From NCBI RefSeq assembly GCF_030272615.1, contig NC_081409.1, positions 655,562,468 through 655,626,467 on the forward strand: 64,000 nt of DNA, given 5' to 3'. A program made the position numbers and the translations under genes. Of this stretch, positions 35,023-45,655 are shown piece after piece (positions within the stretch are counted from its first letter, which is position 1; each line of letters begins with the position of its first letter). Below the pieces are notes generated by a model. It was given only the letters and a program-made list of their open reading frames with translations. It made no database searches and was not told the origin of the DNA. Source of the DNA: Cryptomeria japonica. Lineage: Eukaryota; Streptophyta; Pinopsida; Cupressales; Cupressaceae.

Positions 35023-35834
35023 TCAGTGAGTAGAAGATAGGGGTAGGACCCCTAACTTGCTTCTGAGATATTCAAAAGTGTCCTTTGGTAGTGGCTTGGT
35101 GAAGATATCTACCATTTGCTCCTTTGTGCTAACATACTCCAACACCACTTTCTTCTCTTCAGCTTCTTCTCTAAGATAATGATATTTGATAGATATGTGC
35201 TTTGTCTTAGAGTGCATATTAATGGCACTAGTATTGTCACAGAATATAGTTACTGGCTTGGTAACTTTCTCATTTATACCTTCCAACAGTTGTTTGATCC
35301 ATGCAATGTTGGTACAATTCAATGTTGCAACAATGTATTCAGCTTCTGCTGTTGACTGTGAAACACATCCTTGTTTCTTGCTAAGCCAACTCACTAGTCT
35401 TTCTCCTAAAAAGAAAGCTCCTCCACTTGTGCTTTTTCTGTCATCAATGTTACCTACCCAATCAGCATCAGTATAAACTTTTAAATAAAAATCATTTCCT
35501 TTCTGATATACTAAGCCATAATCCTCTGTGCCTTTCAAGTATCTAAAAATTCTTTTGATTGTTGTCATGTGTGTTTCCTTAGGATCTGCAGAGAATCTTG
35601 CAACTATACCTAATGCATGTGTTATGTTTGGTCTGCTATGAACAACATATTGTAGTTTTCCAATCATGGATTAGTAGAGTGTCTCATCAACAGATGTAGA
35701 TTCATCATTCTTTGATAATTTACAGCTAGTAGTCATAGGAGTACTTACTGGTTTTGAATCATCCATTCCAAATTTCTTCAAGATTTCCTTTATGTACTTG
35801 GATTGAGCAATGAAAATCTCATTTTTCATTTGCA
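35023..35834 (-). CDS. RT thumb and RNase H of E
   Basis: Open from about 35667 to 35023 in one frame: MIGKLQYVVHSRPNI, IFRYLKGTEDYGLVY, then RNase H with YTDADW (first Asp), STSGGAFFLGERLVSWLSKK, STAEAEYI (Glu), FCDNTSAIN (Asp), and the terminal VDIFTKPLPKDTFEYLRSKL. The usual acidic residues seem intact. One stop near 35668 separates it from the RT segment in the same frame. This is the best-preserved RNase H in the window. Confidence 0.85.
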
Positions 35835-35838
35835 GTAT

Positions 35839-36591
35839 CTATAAACCTATAAAATACTTTATCTCACCGATTAATGACATCTCAAATTCTTTGCTCATTT
35901 CATTTCCAAAGTTCTTACATAAAGAGTCATTTCCACAAAATATAATATCATCAACAAATATGGCTGAGATCAGTATTCCATTTTCATCATTCTTCATGTA
36001 CATGTTGTTGTTCTCACTTGTCCTTATAAAACCAATCTTAATCAAATAAGAGTGCAATCTTTTATACCATGCTCTTGGTGCTTGCTTCAAACCGTACAAA
36101 GCTTTGTTCAATTTACATACCTGATCTTTATTATTTTCTTCAACAAATCCTTTAGCTTGTTCAATAAAAACGTCTTCTTCTAATATTCCATTCAGAAATG
36201 CAGATTTGACATCCATTTGATATACCTTGAAGTTCTTGAAAGCAGCATAGGCCAACAATGTTCTTACTCCTTCAAGTCTAGCAACAGGTGCAAAGGTTTC
36301 ACCATAATCAATTCCTTCTTCTTGAGCATAACCTTTGCAAACTAGTCTAGCTTTGTTTTGAATGACTTCTCCTTTTTCATTTAGCTTGTTTCTAAAAATC
36401 CACTTTGTACCGATTACATTTTTTTCCTTCGGTCTTGGGATTAGTGTCCATGTGTCATTCTTCTTGATTTGATCAATCTCTTCTGTCATAGCATTTACCC
36501 AATCTTCACTGTTAAATGCCTCTTTCACTATTCTCGGTTCAAATTCAGATATCAAGCATGTGTTCTGTCTCAGTTCGTTCCTTGTCATCAC
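35839..36591 (-). CDS. Reverse transcriptase of E
   Basis: A 250-codon open stretch with all core copia RT motifs: [60 protein letters not shown] (catalytic Asp), [17 protein letters not shown] and [11 protein letters not shown] (the YVDD box with Phe, common in copia), ending EIKYFIGL. Catalytic Asp residues are intact. It is in the RNase H frame, but a frameshift lies between here and integrase (36600-37280). Confidence 0.9.
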   Translation of the reverse strand: MMTRNELRQNTCLISEFEPRIVKEAFNSEDWVNAMTEEIDQIKKNDTWTLIPRPKEKNVIGTKWIFRNKLNEKGEVIQNKARLVCKGYAQEEGIDYGETFAPVARLEGVRTLLAYAAFKNFKVYQMDVKSAFLNGILEEDVFIEQAKGFVEENNKDQVCKLNKALYGLKQAPRAWYKRLHSYLIKIGFIRTSENNNMYMKNDENGILISAIFVDDIIFCGNDSLCKNFGNEMSKEFEMSLIGEIKYFIGL

Positions 36592-36619
36592 TAGATCATC
36601 CTTATCTCCTATAATCTAA

Positions 36620-37550
36620 CTTGGTGCATGATGTCTTTTGATATACTTGGCTAATATAGGCTCGGTAGGCTCTATATGATCTTCTTCATCACTCAGTAAC
36701 TGGATATTCTCTTCATTTTCTCCAACAGTCTTCTCGGTTGGACTTCTCGGTTGAAATAGATAAATTCATCATAGTCTTCTGGTTCCTTGAAATTTCCTTC
36801 ATCATTCCTTTCTGCAAATTCATCAATTTTCACATTTGCACTTTCTACTATTTTGTTAGATGATTTGATCAAACATTTAAATGCTTTGCTTCTGGAAGAA
36901 TAACCTAGAAATTTTCCTTCTTCACTTTTCTGATCAAACTTGCCATTTCTATCATCTTTATGAACATAGCATCTACTTCCAAAGATTTTAAAATAACTAA
37001 CATTAGGTTTCTTATCATACTAGATTTCATATGGTGTCTTCAAAGTACCTTTCTTCAATTGAACTCGGTTCAAGGTGTAAACAGCTGTGCTTATTGCTTC
37101 TCTCCAAAATGTTTGTGGCACCTTCTTTTCAATCATCAGTGTTCTAGCACAATCCACAATAGATCTGTTTCTTCTTTCAGCTATTCCATTCTGCTGTGGA
37201 GTTCTTGGTGTAGAGACTTGTCTTTTAATACCATGATCATTGCAAAATAAGTTGAATTCATCAGATGTGAACTCTCCTCCTCTATCTTATCTAAGACATT
37301 TTAGTTGTCTTCCTGTTTCATTTTCAACTCTTGCCTTGTACCATTTAAACATTTGAAAAGCTTCTGATTTTTCCTTTAAAAACATTACTGACATCATCCT
37401 TGAATAGTCATCCACAAATAATATGAAATACTTATCACCATAATAACTTTGAACTTTCATAGGACCACAAAGATCAGTGTGCACTAGATCTAAAATTCCC
37501 TTAGAAGTGTATGACTTACTTGTAAAGCTTGATCTTGTCATCTTACCCAT
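36620..37550 (-). pseudogene. Integrase of E
   Basis: First part (37287-37550) reads GKMTRSSF, LDLVHTDLCGP (first catalytic Asp) and FILFVDDYSRMM. A stop at the Ser position before D-R-GGEF interrupts the second catalytic motif, but the Asp is kept. PQQNGIAERRNR carries the catalytic Glu, followed by TFWREA, YTLNRVQLKKG and YFKIFGSRCYV. Beyond 36900 the linker towards RT is poorly conserved and contains stops and the frameshift. Confidence 0.8.
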
Positions 37551-37835
37551 TTGGCATCCTCAACACATAGCATTCTCAGGTTTTTCAAGACTCGGTAGAC
37601 CTCTTATTCTATGCTTCTTACTTATTTTGTTTAGATTATCAAAATTTACATGACAAAACCTTTTATGCCATAACTAGGTATCATCAATTTTTGCATGCAA
37701 ACACTTATTCCGAGTTGAGTCAAGGTGAAATGTATTACCTTTTTTTTATGTCCTGGTAGCAGCTAACTTTCCATTCTTGTCATGAACTTTGACAATTCCT
37801 TTCTGAAATTCTATTCGGTAACCTGTGTTGTTTAG

Positions 37836-38126
37836 CTATGCTACACTCAACAAATTGTATTTCAAACCTTCAACCCAATAAACATCATTGCATCTTGCAT
37901 TATCAAGAAGTGTTATAGATCCTTTACCTCTTATTGGACATGGTGCATCATTACCAAATCTAACATAGCCTCCATCATAATCTTCTAACATAACAAACTT
38001 GTGTTTATCTCCTGTCATATGATGTGAGCATCCACTATCTATAATCCAAGAATCATTAGTGTTTATGTGAGATATTAGTGCTTTTTCTTCATACCTTTCT
38101 TCATCTGAGCCATCCTTGATAGCCAC
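37836..38126 (-). CDS. Protease of E
   Basis: Contains SWIIDSGCSHHMTGDKHKF, the copia retropepsin active site (DSG) with its conserved CSHHM block, followed by YVRFGND, IRGKGSI and VYWVEGLKYNLLSVA of the pre-integrase linker. It stays in the frame of gag and integrase N-terminus. The His/Cys region continues at 37560-37830 with stops. Confidence 0.85.
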   Translation of the reverse strand: MAIKDGSDEERYEEKALISHINTNDSWIIDSGCSHHMTGDKHKFVMLEDYDGGYVRFGNDAPCPIRGKGSITLLDNARCNDVYWVEGLKYNLLSVA

Positions 38127-38261
38127 ATAAACTAATTCCTCTGTATAAGTCTCATCTGATTTATCATCGCTAGATTCCTCATCAGCTATTAAGCATGTCT
38201 TTCTATCTCTTCTTCTGAAGTCTCGGTGTCCTCTGTAATGGTTATCTTTCTGTCTGTCATC

Positions 38262-39188
38262 TCAGTAATCTCTCTTTTTAGTAAAATCTTTGTTAGGACA
38301 GTTAGAAGCCATATGTCCTATCTTATCACAATTGAAACATTTCAAAGGTAGTTTTCCCTTATACTTACCTTTGCCTCTCGGTAACCTTTTGGCTAATAGT
38401 GCTTCAAACTCTTCTTGCTTTCTGATTTCTTCATACAGTTTGTGTACTTCTTCCATGTTCTTCCGAAATATTTCACTTACTCCACTATGATCTCCTTCAG
38501 AGTACTTATACTTTCTTTCATTGTAATCATTAGATTCATCAAGATGAAAAGAACTAAATGCAGATTCAACTTTATTTACCGAAGATCCACTATTATCAAA
38601 ATTACTTAACTCAAATGCATGTAGCTTACCAATAGTAGCATCCAAAGAAACTGGCATATTAGGTATAGACCTCAATTCATTGATTGCAGAGACTCAGATT
38701 GCATAAGCTGGTAGAAGGGTTCTTAACAACTTACTTGTTATATCCTTTTCTTCAATAGTTCCACTTGTTCCTTTGATTTGATTGACAATCTCCTTTAGTC
38801 TTGTACTATACTGGGTTATGTTCTCACCTTCATTCATCCTCATAGATTCAAGTTGTCCTCTTAGACTATCTAATTTTTCTCTTTGAACATGTTCATCTCC
38901 TCCATATACTGATATGAGCTTATCCCACATTGCCTTTGCATCATTGCAGCCTACTAGATCATTAAACTCTGAATTGGTCAATGCAGATGTTATTTCAATC
39001 ATTGCTTGAATATGTTCTTTCTTTGCCTTTATCTCTTCCATAGTCAATGGATAGGTGCTTGGTGTAACAAAATCATTCTCCAGATAGTATACAACATATT
39101 CTCCAACTCTTGATAGATGTACCTTCATCCTTTTCTGCCATGTAGAGAAACTTGACTTGTTCAGCTTCGGTGCATCCCTCTTATACAT
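38262..39188 (-). pseudogene. Copia gag of E, one in-frame stop
   Basis: Starts MYKRDAPKLNKSSFSTWQKRM; the UBN2-like core includes AKAMWDKLISVYGGDEHV, KLDSLRGQLESMRMNEGE and SKLLRTLLPAYAI. A single TGA at about 38691 (ATC TGA GTC) fits CGA-to-TGA. The same frame then continues through PRGKGKYKGKLPLKC to the knuckle CFNCDKIGHMASNC. Except for that stop the 300-codon gag is whole. Confidence 0.85.
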
Positions 39189-39238
39189 CTTTGGATCTTT
39201 AACTCAAGTGCCTTTAAACTTTCCTTCTAGAGTCCAAA

Positions 39239-39250
39239 GCTCTAATACCA
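39239..39250 (-). other. Primer-binding site of E
   Basis: Minus strand TGGTATTAGAGC, two bases from the LTR. This is the initiator Met tRNA type with one C-to-T change. Confidence 0.85.
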
Positions 39251-39252
39251 AT

Positions 39253-40764
39253 TGATAGTTCTGATACATAATATAAGTACAGATCTAATGGCCAACAAGA
39301 TGAGAGGGGGGGGTGAATCATACAAACTTAATCATCCATAAAAACATTAGATTCAACCTCGGTAACATATATATCAATAATATAACCAGAACTTTTAAAC
39401 ATGCAAACTCAAAAGCATATGAACAATATAAACCTCATAACACCAGATTTAACGTGGAAACCCAAATAGGGAAAAACCACTGTGGGATTTTGGGCCCACT
39501 AAGAAATATACTCTTCTAGAGTATGCTCGGTTAAAAGAAAATCCTGTTAAAGATTACAAACACATTGCTAGATGTGACCTGGTTAAGGGATTTCCCTCAG
39601 ATCTGTTAGGATCTTCACTTTGTTAGAAGTGACCTTGTTAAAGGATTTCAAACACTCAATCAGAATGTCACCTTGCTAGAGGGTTTACATATAAGAGTAT
39701 TAAGTCCACACGGTTAAGAGATTTTCTATCACTTTCACAAAATAACAATAATAAAAATCTATCTGCAACTTCACATCTAAAATGCTAAAGCAGATTCCTA
39801 TTTGTTCAATACAATCTAGACATAGAACTAATCTTGTCTATCTGTTGGGCTTCTATACTCTATTATTCTAACAGGTCTTCAAACTTCTATGCTCAGTAAT
39901 CACTGTGTAGCATCCTTGTGCATACACTTGCCCGCATCCAATGTTTATCAACAGTTTCCTATTTATAAACAATTAGGTAACCACTTAATCTTCTTGATCA
40001 CATTTCCCATGATCAATCATAGCCATCAGATCTTCAATCTTGTCTAGGTTCAATGCATCTTTCGATCTGAAAATGTTTTACCCTACCTTGGATCTTGCAT
40101 AATAGTCTTGGAACTTGTGCCAGGGTATTGCGGTTCAATCTGAGCTATAGATCTTCATGCCGACTTTCCATTGCCTTAGATTCGTTAACAAACTTCTTCC
40201 ACGGCTCACCAATCATTTAATCCACTCTAGCTCATCAGCTTCCTTCATTAAATACTGTATGTAAACATTTAATGCATTTTGTTATAGCTCGGTTACAACT
40301 CGGTAACAACTCGGTGAATACTAAACTCCACTCGGTAGACATTTCGCCTTCATTAACCAATAGCGATAACCTTAGGGTTTACCAACTAGGTTCTTTGCTG
40401 GATAACATAGTATAGTATTAACCTTTACAATTTGCAACATATGTATGATGTTAAAACAATCTAAAACATCATGATCTCATCATTGTCTAACTCGGTAGTA
40501 GTTGCCCATTGAATACCTTATTCATCATATCCTTTCCTGTGTCTTTTACCGATATCTTTATAATCTTCATATCATACTTCTCAAGATATGGAAACATCAT
40601 ACTAAATTAGAAAATCAATTTCTTGACATCAATGACAAAATAATAATATCAAGATAGTAAAACATCTTTAATCAGTTATATTCATAATCATCAACAACCT
40701 TCTCAATATCCTTAAGAAATGCCAACAGTCTGTCATTGTCTGTTATAATGCAATATTGCCAACA
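39253..40764 (-). repeat. 5' LTR of element E
   Basis: 1512 bases, TGATAGTTCTGATAC...TTGCCAACA in plus sense. TATAAATAG on the minus strand is at 39959-39967. Followed by the target duplication ACTTG. Confidence 0.9.
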
Positions 40765-40769
40765 ACTTG

Positions 40770-41103
40770 TATTATCACACAAATTATTTATTGGTTCTAA
40801 GATTTCCATCTTTAAACCTTCCAAAATGTGCCTCATCCACATAGCTTGTGTGCAATTCATATAAGCTGCTATATACTTAGCTTCAACAGTAGATTGTGAA
40901 GTGCAATTTTGCTTTTTGCTGCTCCAAGAGACTATCCTTCCTCCTAGAAAGAATGCTCCACCAGTAGTACTCTTACGGCCATCAATATTTCCTGCCCAAT
41001 CAACATTTGTGTATGCTTTCAAATAAAAATTCCCACCATATGAATACCATACCCCATAGTCAGCAGTACCTTTCAGATATCTAAAAATTCTCTTGGTTGC
41101 CAT
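40770..41103 (-). pseudogene. RNase H N-terminal part of D
   Basis: Contains IFRYLKGTADYGVWY, YTNVDWAGNIDGRKSTTGGA (the first acid of the YTDADW motif is Asn), GRIVSWSSKK, STVEAKYIAA and LCDNTS, where E's insertion splits the domain. The remainder is at 32810-33001. Confidence 0.85.
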
Positions 41104-41990
41104 AAATGTGCCTCCTTTGGATTCTTTTGAAATCTAGCAACAATACCAACTGCATGGGCAATATCCGGTCGACTGTGAACAACATAGTATAATTTTCCAA
41201 CCATTGACTTGTATTCCTTTTCATCTACATACTTAGATGCATCTTCCTTGGACAGTTTACAACTTGTAACCATTGGGGTTCCAACTGGTTTACAATCACT
41301 CATATCGAAAGTCTTCAGAACCTCTTTCACATACTTGGATTGAGTAATGAAAATATCATTCTTCATCTGTTGTATCTGTAAGCCTATGAAATTTTTTATT
41401 TCTCCTACTAATGACATCTCAAATTCATTCTTCATTTCATCTGCAAAATAATTACTCATGTCATCATTACCTCCAAATATAATGTCATCTACAAATACTT
41501 CACTGACCAGTATCTCATCTCCTTCAAACTTGAGATAAATATTGTTGTCATCACTGGTTCTAGTAAAACCTATCTTCATTAGATGAGTATGAAGTCATTC
41601 ATAACATACTCTAGGTGTCTGCTTTAATCCATACAAGGCTTTATGCAATTTGCATACCATATCTTCTTATATGTCAATGCATAACCATCAAGCTTCTCTA
41701 TATAAACCTCTTCTTCTAGTATTCCATTCAAGAATGCAGACTTAACATCCATGTGGTATACCTTGAACTTCTTATGAGCTGCAAATGCAAGGAATGTTCT
41801 GACACCTTCCAGTCTTGCTACTGGTGCAAAATTTTCTCCATAGTCTTCTCCTTCTTCTTGTGCATAACCTTTGCATACTAATCTTGCCTTATTGCGAGTT
41901 ACAACACCATCTTCATTTACTTTTTTTCTGAACACCCATTTAGTACCTATAACATTCTTGTTTACCGGTCAGGGTACTAGGGTCCAAGTG
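41073..41990 (-). pseudogene. Reverse transcriptase of D
   Basis: Two open segments with a short frame disruption near 41590-41640. Motifs: [56 protein letters not shown] (catalytic Asp), EVFVDDIIFGGND, EMSLVGEIKNFIGLQI, and PMVTSCKLS leading to SMVGKLYYVVHSRPDI. The LYGLKQ region lies at the break. Otherwise well preserved. Confidence 0.85.
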
Positions 41991-41999
41991 TTGTTCATA

Positions 42000-42619
42000 G
42001 CTTTCACCTAATGATCATCACCAAATGCCTCCTTAGCACTTCTAGATTTAAAGGTGGAGATCATGCAAGATTTCTCTCTTATTCTCCTTCTAGTTAGTAC
42101 ACTAGCATCCTTATCCCCAATTATTTGTTCAGGACTATGATTCAATCTCACATACCTAGGAATAACATGATCATTCTCTTCAGGTTCAGCTTCCTCATTG
42201 TCATTTTCCTCTAAATTTATTTGTTTTGGTTGAACAAGTACATCAGCATTTGCTTTACCGGTTTTTGATTTAAAGTTTCAGGTTCCAAAAGAAAAATTCA
42301 ATTATCTTCATCCTTCTTCTCAGAACGGGTTCCTTCTGAAATTTCAAGACATTCATCTACACGAATATCAACACTTTCAACAAATTTCTATGTTCAGTTA
42401 TTGAAGCATTTATAGGCCTTACTCTTGGTGGAATAACCAAGAAATATGCCTTTATCACTCTTAACTTCAAACTTGCTAATGTAATCACCTCTTTTAATAA
42501 AATATTTGCATCCAAATATCTTAAAATAGCTAACATCAGGTGATCTCCCATACCAGTACTCATATGGGGTCTTGTCCTTACCTTTCTTCACCAAAATTTG
42601 GTTCATTATGTAACCAATT
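42000..42619 (-). pseudogene. Integrase C-terminal region and linker of D
   Basis: KTPYEYWYGRSPDVSYFKIFGCKYFI and KGIFLGYSTKSKAYKCF (42394-42610) are the copia integrase C-terminal signature. From about 42360 to 42000 the RT-ward linker has several stops. The segment connects with 56354-56870 once F is removed. Confidence 0.8.
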
Positions 42620-42624
42620 GTACT

Positions 42625-44106
42625 TGTATGCGGGAAAAGTGGGCGAATAAAACTAAATATGTGAAAATATGTAAAATAACTAGTCCACACACACACACAG
42701 GACTTCTTGATGCAAGCTATGGAGTACCATAGTGTTACTCAGCTTCCCAAGGAGGGTCCCATGGTTCTCTATCTCACAATGTCCCTCAAACCAACGTTTT
42801 TGCTCTCAGATCACTGAGCAAAATGGTTTAGGGATGGCAAATATGAGAACGAGAGATGTTGTTGCTAAATTTAGTATGAAATAGATGTGAAGCTATGTAT
42901 GATGCTAAAAATGCAATAAACTAAATGATAAGATGACAAGATTAGTATGAATACTATCCTAACATGATATATTTAATCTATGATTGAGCTAAAATGATAA
43001 AGAAAGTAATCTAAACATGCATATTTAGTCTACTTCCTGATCTAAAAGAGAGGCTAAATGATGAGCATAAGAATGATATGAAAGCTTGAAAGAATTTGAG
43101 CATAAGTGTAATGCTTCAAATTTGAAAGATGATTGTTAAGAATGGAGGAATGAGAGCTCTATTTATAGCACAAACAGGGCAATGGATGGTCAGGATTGAA
43201 AGGTTTAATCAAGGGTCAAGTTTGAAAGTTGGGGATCCATGTGCACAATTGACACTAATAAAATGGTGACAAGTGTCAACATAGGATTGGGTTGGGAAAA
43301 GGGGTTGGAGGCATTAAAGGCCTGAAAAGACCTCATGGTTATCTAAAGGCTAAGGGTCAAGTCTAAGTTAGGCTTACCCACTGGATTAAGAGTTAATCCA
43401 AGGATAAACCTTTGTGCAAATGATTAAGAGATAATCATGGTCAAAGCATTAATGGCCTAATGAGACCCTTGGGTTGGATAGAGGTTGAGTCAAAACAAAT
43501 GTTATAACCATGTGGGAGGGTTTGAATTAACCATTAATGGTTATTGGAGACTTTGTGGATTAAGTGGTTAAAGGTTGAAATCCTTCAATGGTTTTCAAAG
43601 ACTTTAAGGGTTTTGGTGGTTGAAGGTTGAAAACCTTTAATGGTTATCAAAGACTTTAAGCCATTTGAGAAGTGACTTCCCTTTGCTTAGGGATGTGACC
43701 AAATTTAGAGGAGGGTTAGGTTAATTAGAAGCGATTAGAAGATTCTAGAAGGAATTAGAAAGGGGTTTGGGATTTTGCAAGTGGATGGAGAGATAATAGG
43801 ATTTAATTGAAATAATTTAATTCATTCAATTTGGTTGTAATTTGGAGAAATTAAATAAATTAGATTTATTCAATTTGGGATAACTATTTAATTAAATTTG
43901 AATTTAATTAAAAGTGGATAAGGGGGTTTTAATTGAATAAAATGATTTATTCATTAAATGGGTATAGTGAATTTATTTAAATAAATTGAGTAATTTACTT
44001 AATTAAATAGAGGAATGTGGATAATTTAATTAAATTGGATTTAATTAAATAGAGAAATGAACATAAAATATTCATTTAGGAATATGGTCATTTTTATACG
44101 TCTACA
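42625..44106 (-). repeat. 3' LTR of element F
   Basis: TGTATGCGGG...CGTCTACA in plus sense, so in its own sense TGTAGACG...CATACA. Minus-strand TATAAATA is at 43160-43167. Ends have TGTA/TACA symmetry. It differs from the other LTR at about 20 positions, nearly all transitions, with no length change. Confidence 0.95.
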
Positions 44107-44125
44107 TTTTGTCCCTCTTTGAAGT
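44107..44125 (-). other. Polypurine tract of F
   Basis: The minus strand reads CAAAGAGGGACAAAA directly before the 3' LTR start, supporting minus orientation. Confidence 0.6.
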
Positions 44126-44462
44126 GATGTGTGTGCACATGTTATTTCAAAGAAAATGATGCTTTATCATGATTTATGATCTAATGCAATTTTTGTGTCG
44201 CTTTTTTTTTTTGATTTGTCAGTCGTGCCCCAGATTCAATGTGTGATGCCCCAGATTCGATGTGTGATGCCCCCTCGGGAGATGAATCAATTTTGAAAAA
44301 AAATTATTTAATTTGATGAAGTTCGTATGATGTGTATGATTCCATGCATGTAAAAAGTGTGCAGATTGATTCATCTCCCGATAAGTTACAACTGTTTTGG
44401 TATAGGGGAGACCGCGACCATATTACAGGGCCAGTCGGCTAACCCTAATTTCATTTTCCTCC

Positions 44463-44469
44463 TATAAAA
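44463..44469 (+). promoter_or_regulatory. TATA box of the PMD gene in F
   Basis: TATAAAA in CTCCTATAAAAGGGG, about 75 bases upstream of the ATG at 44544 with no earlier ATG between. It lies on the plus strand, opposite to F's own transcription, and indicates that the gene has its own promoter between the 3' LTR and exon 1. Confidence 0.6.
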
Positions 44470-44618
44470 GGGGAAAAGAGCTTGATTTAGGTTCATTTGT
44501 GCTTTGTTGAGTTTGAAGAAAGAGAATTTTCTCTGGAGAGAAAATGCCTATTCCCTATCACAGACACCATTTCGAGCGCGTTCGGAGGTACCGGAGACCT
44601 GTAGCGTGTGGACCACCA

Positions 44619-45655
44619 GTAAGTCAACATTTTTGACCCCTTATTGATTTTTCGTTTTGTCATTTTTGGTCATTTTTTGAATTTCAAAGTTTGGGTGTTA
44701 CGTTTTAGCACGTCTAAGGTCCACAGTAGCGCATGCGAAGTGTGAAGTAGCGCATCAAGTTTAATTTTAGGGGTTGCATCCGAAAAGTGTAGGCTAGCGC
44801 ATAAAACTTTTAGGTTAGCGCGTGCATGGATAATAGCTCATGTAAAGTATTGGGTAGCGCATCGCGTCAACGGGGTAGCGCATAGGTGTGACCTAGCGCA
44901 TAGGGGCCGTCAGGGTTCGCATAGGGAAGGGGGTTTAGCGCGTAGGACTAACCTAGCGCATAGGGCTAAAAGGGTAGCGCTTAGGAAGAGTAGATTAGCG
45001 CGTGGGAAGAGTCTAGTGCATGGGGTGGGTTAGGTAGCGCATTGGGTGAAAAGTTTAGTGCGTAGACAGAGTCTAGCACATAGAACAGGTAGATTAGCGC
45101 GTAGGAGAGACAGCCTAGCACCTGGGGGTGATTTAGCACATTGAAGATCTATTTTAGCGCATCTAAAAAATTTTGCAGTTTTGCCCGAGTTGAAAATTTA
45201 TTTTGTCTGCCTATCGTGTTTTGATGAATTTACCCAATATGAGTGTTTGTATAACTTGTTTTGATTTGCGAGTTTTCAAGTTATATATAGATATCAATCT
45301 GTTGTTTTGAGCAAAATATGATGTATTTGCGTGTTCTATTTCAAATTCAATGTGTGGGAAGCCTGAGTTGTCTTACAAGCTGATATGGATTGGAAACTTG
45401 AGTTGTGTTACAAGCTGATATGGGTGGGAAACTTGAGTTGTTTTACAAGTTTATGTGATTTTGGTACTTGAGCTGTTTTACAAGTTTTGATATGGTTTTT
45501 GAGAACTTGAGTTGTGTTACAAGTTGATATGAAATGATAGGTTTTTGAACTTGATGTAGATGAGCAAATTGTTTCATGTTGTTGATGTAAGTTTGATTTT
45601 GATATCTTTGTGTTGATGTGGAAACTGATATTGGATTTGTTTTGTTTGTTGACAG
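44619..45655 (+). other. Intron of the PMD gene
   Basis: Donor CCA|GTAAGT matches the plant consensus; acceptor TTTGTTTGTTGACAG|GA has a T-rich tract. Length 1037 bases, phase 0, joining exon 1 in frame to the long exon 2. The 5' half is filled by the TAGCGCAT array; the 3' half has four to five copies of an ACTTGAGTTGT-TTACAAG repeat (about 45365-45530). Confidence 0.7.
44706..45172 (+). repeat. TAGCGCAT array, left end of F
   Basis: About 20 or more units spaced roughly 17-25 bases. TAGCGCAT is exact nine times; TAGCGCGT, TAGTGCAT, TAGCACAT and similar one-base variants fill the rest. It lies inside the PMD intron. The array near the other end (54362-54783) carries the reverse complement. 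Confidence 0.85.

Larger units (their letters stand above)
33002..40764 (-). mobile_element. Element E: near-complete Ty1/copia retrotransposon
   Basis: 7763 bases flanked by perfect ACTTG duplications (32997-33001, 40765-40769). LTRs of 1536 and 1512 bases, primer site, gag, protease, integrase, RT, RNase H and polypurine tract are all present on the minus strand. Damage is light: a few stops and one frameshift between integrase and RT. In the first about 350 aligned LTR bases I count about 19 substitutions, mostly transitions, so it is clearly older than F. It inserted into D's RNase H codons. Confidence 0.9.

Noticed and set aside
44706-45172. TAGCGCAT array as a CRISPR array
   Set aside because: Units are 8 bases with short, non-uniform spacing, many degenerate copies, no conserved 25-40 base repeat and no cas genes; the context is a plant retrotransposon.
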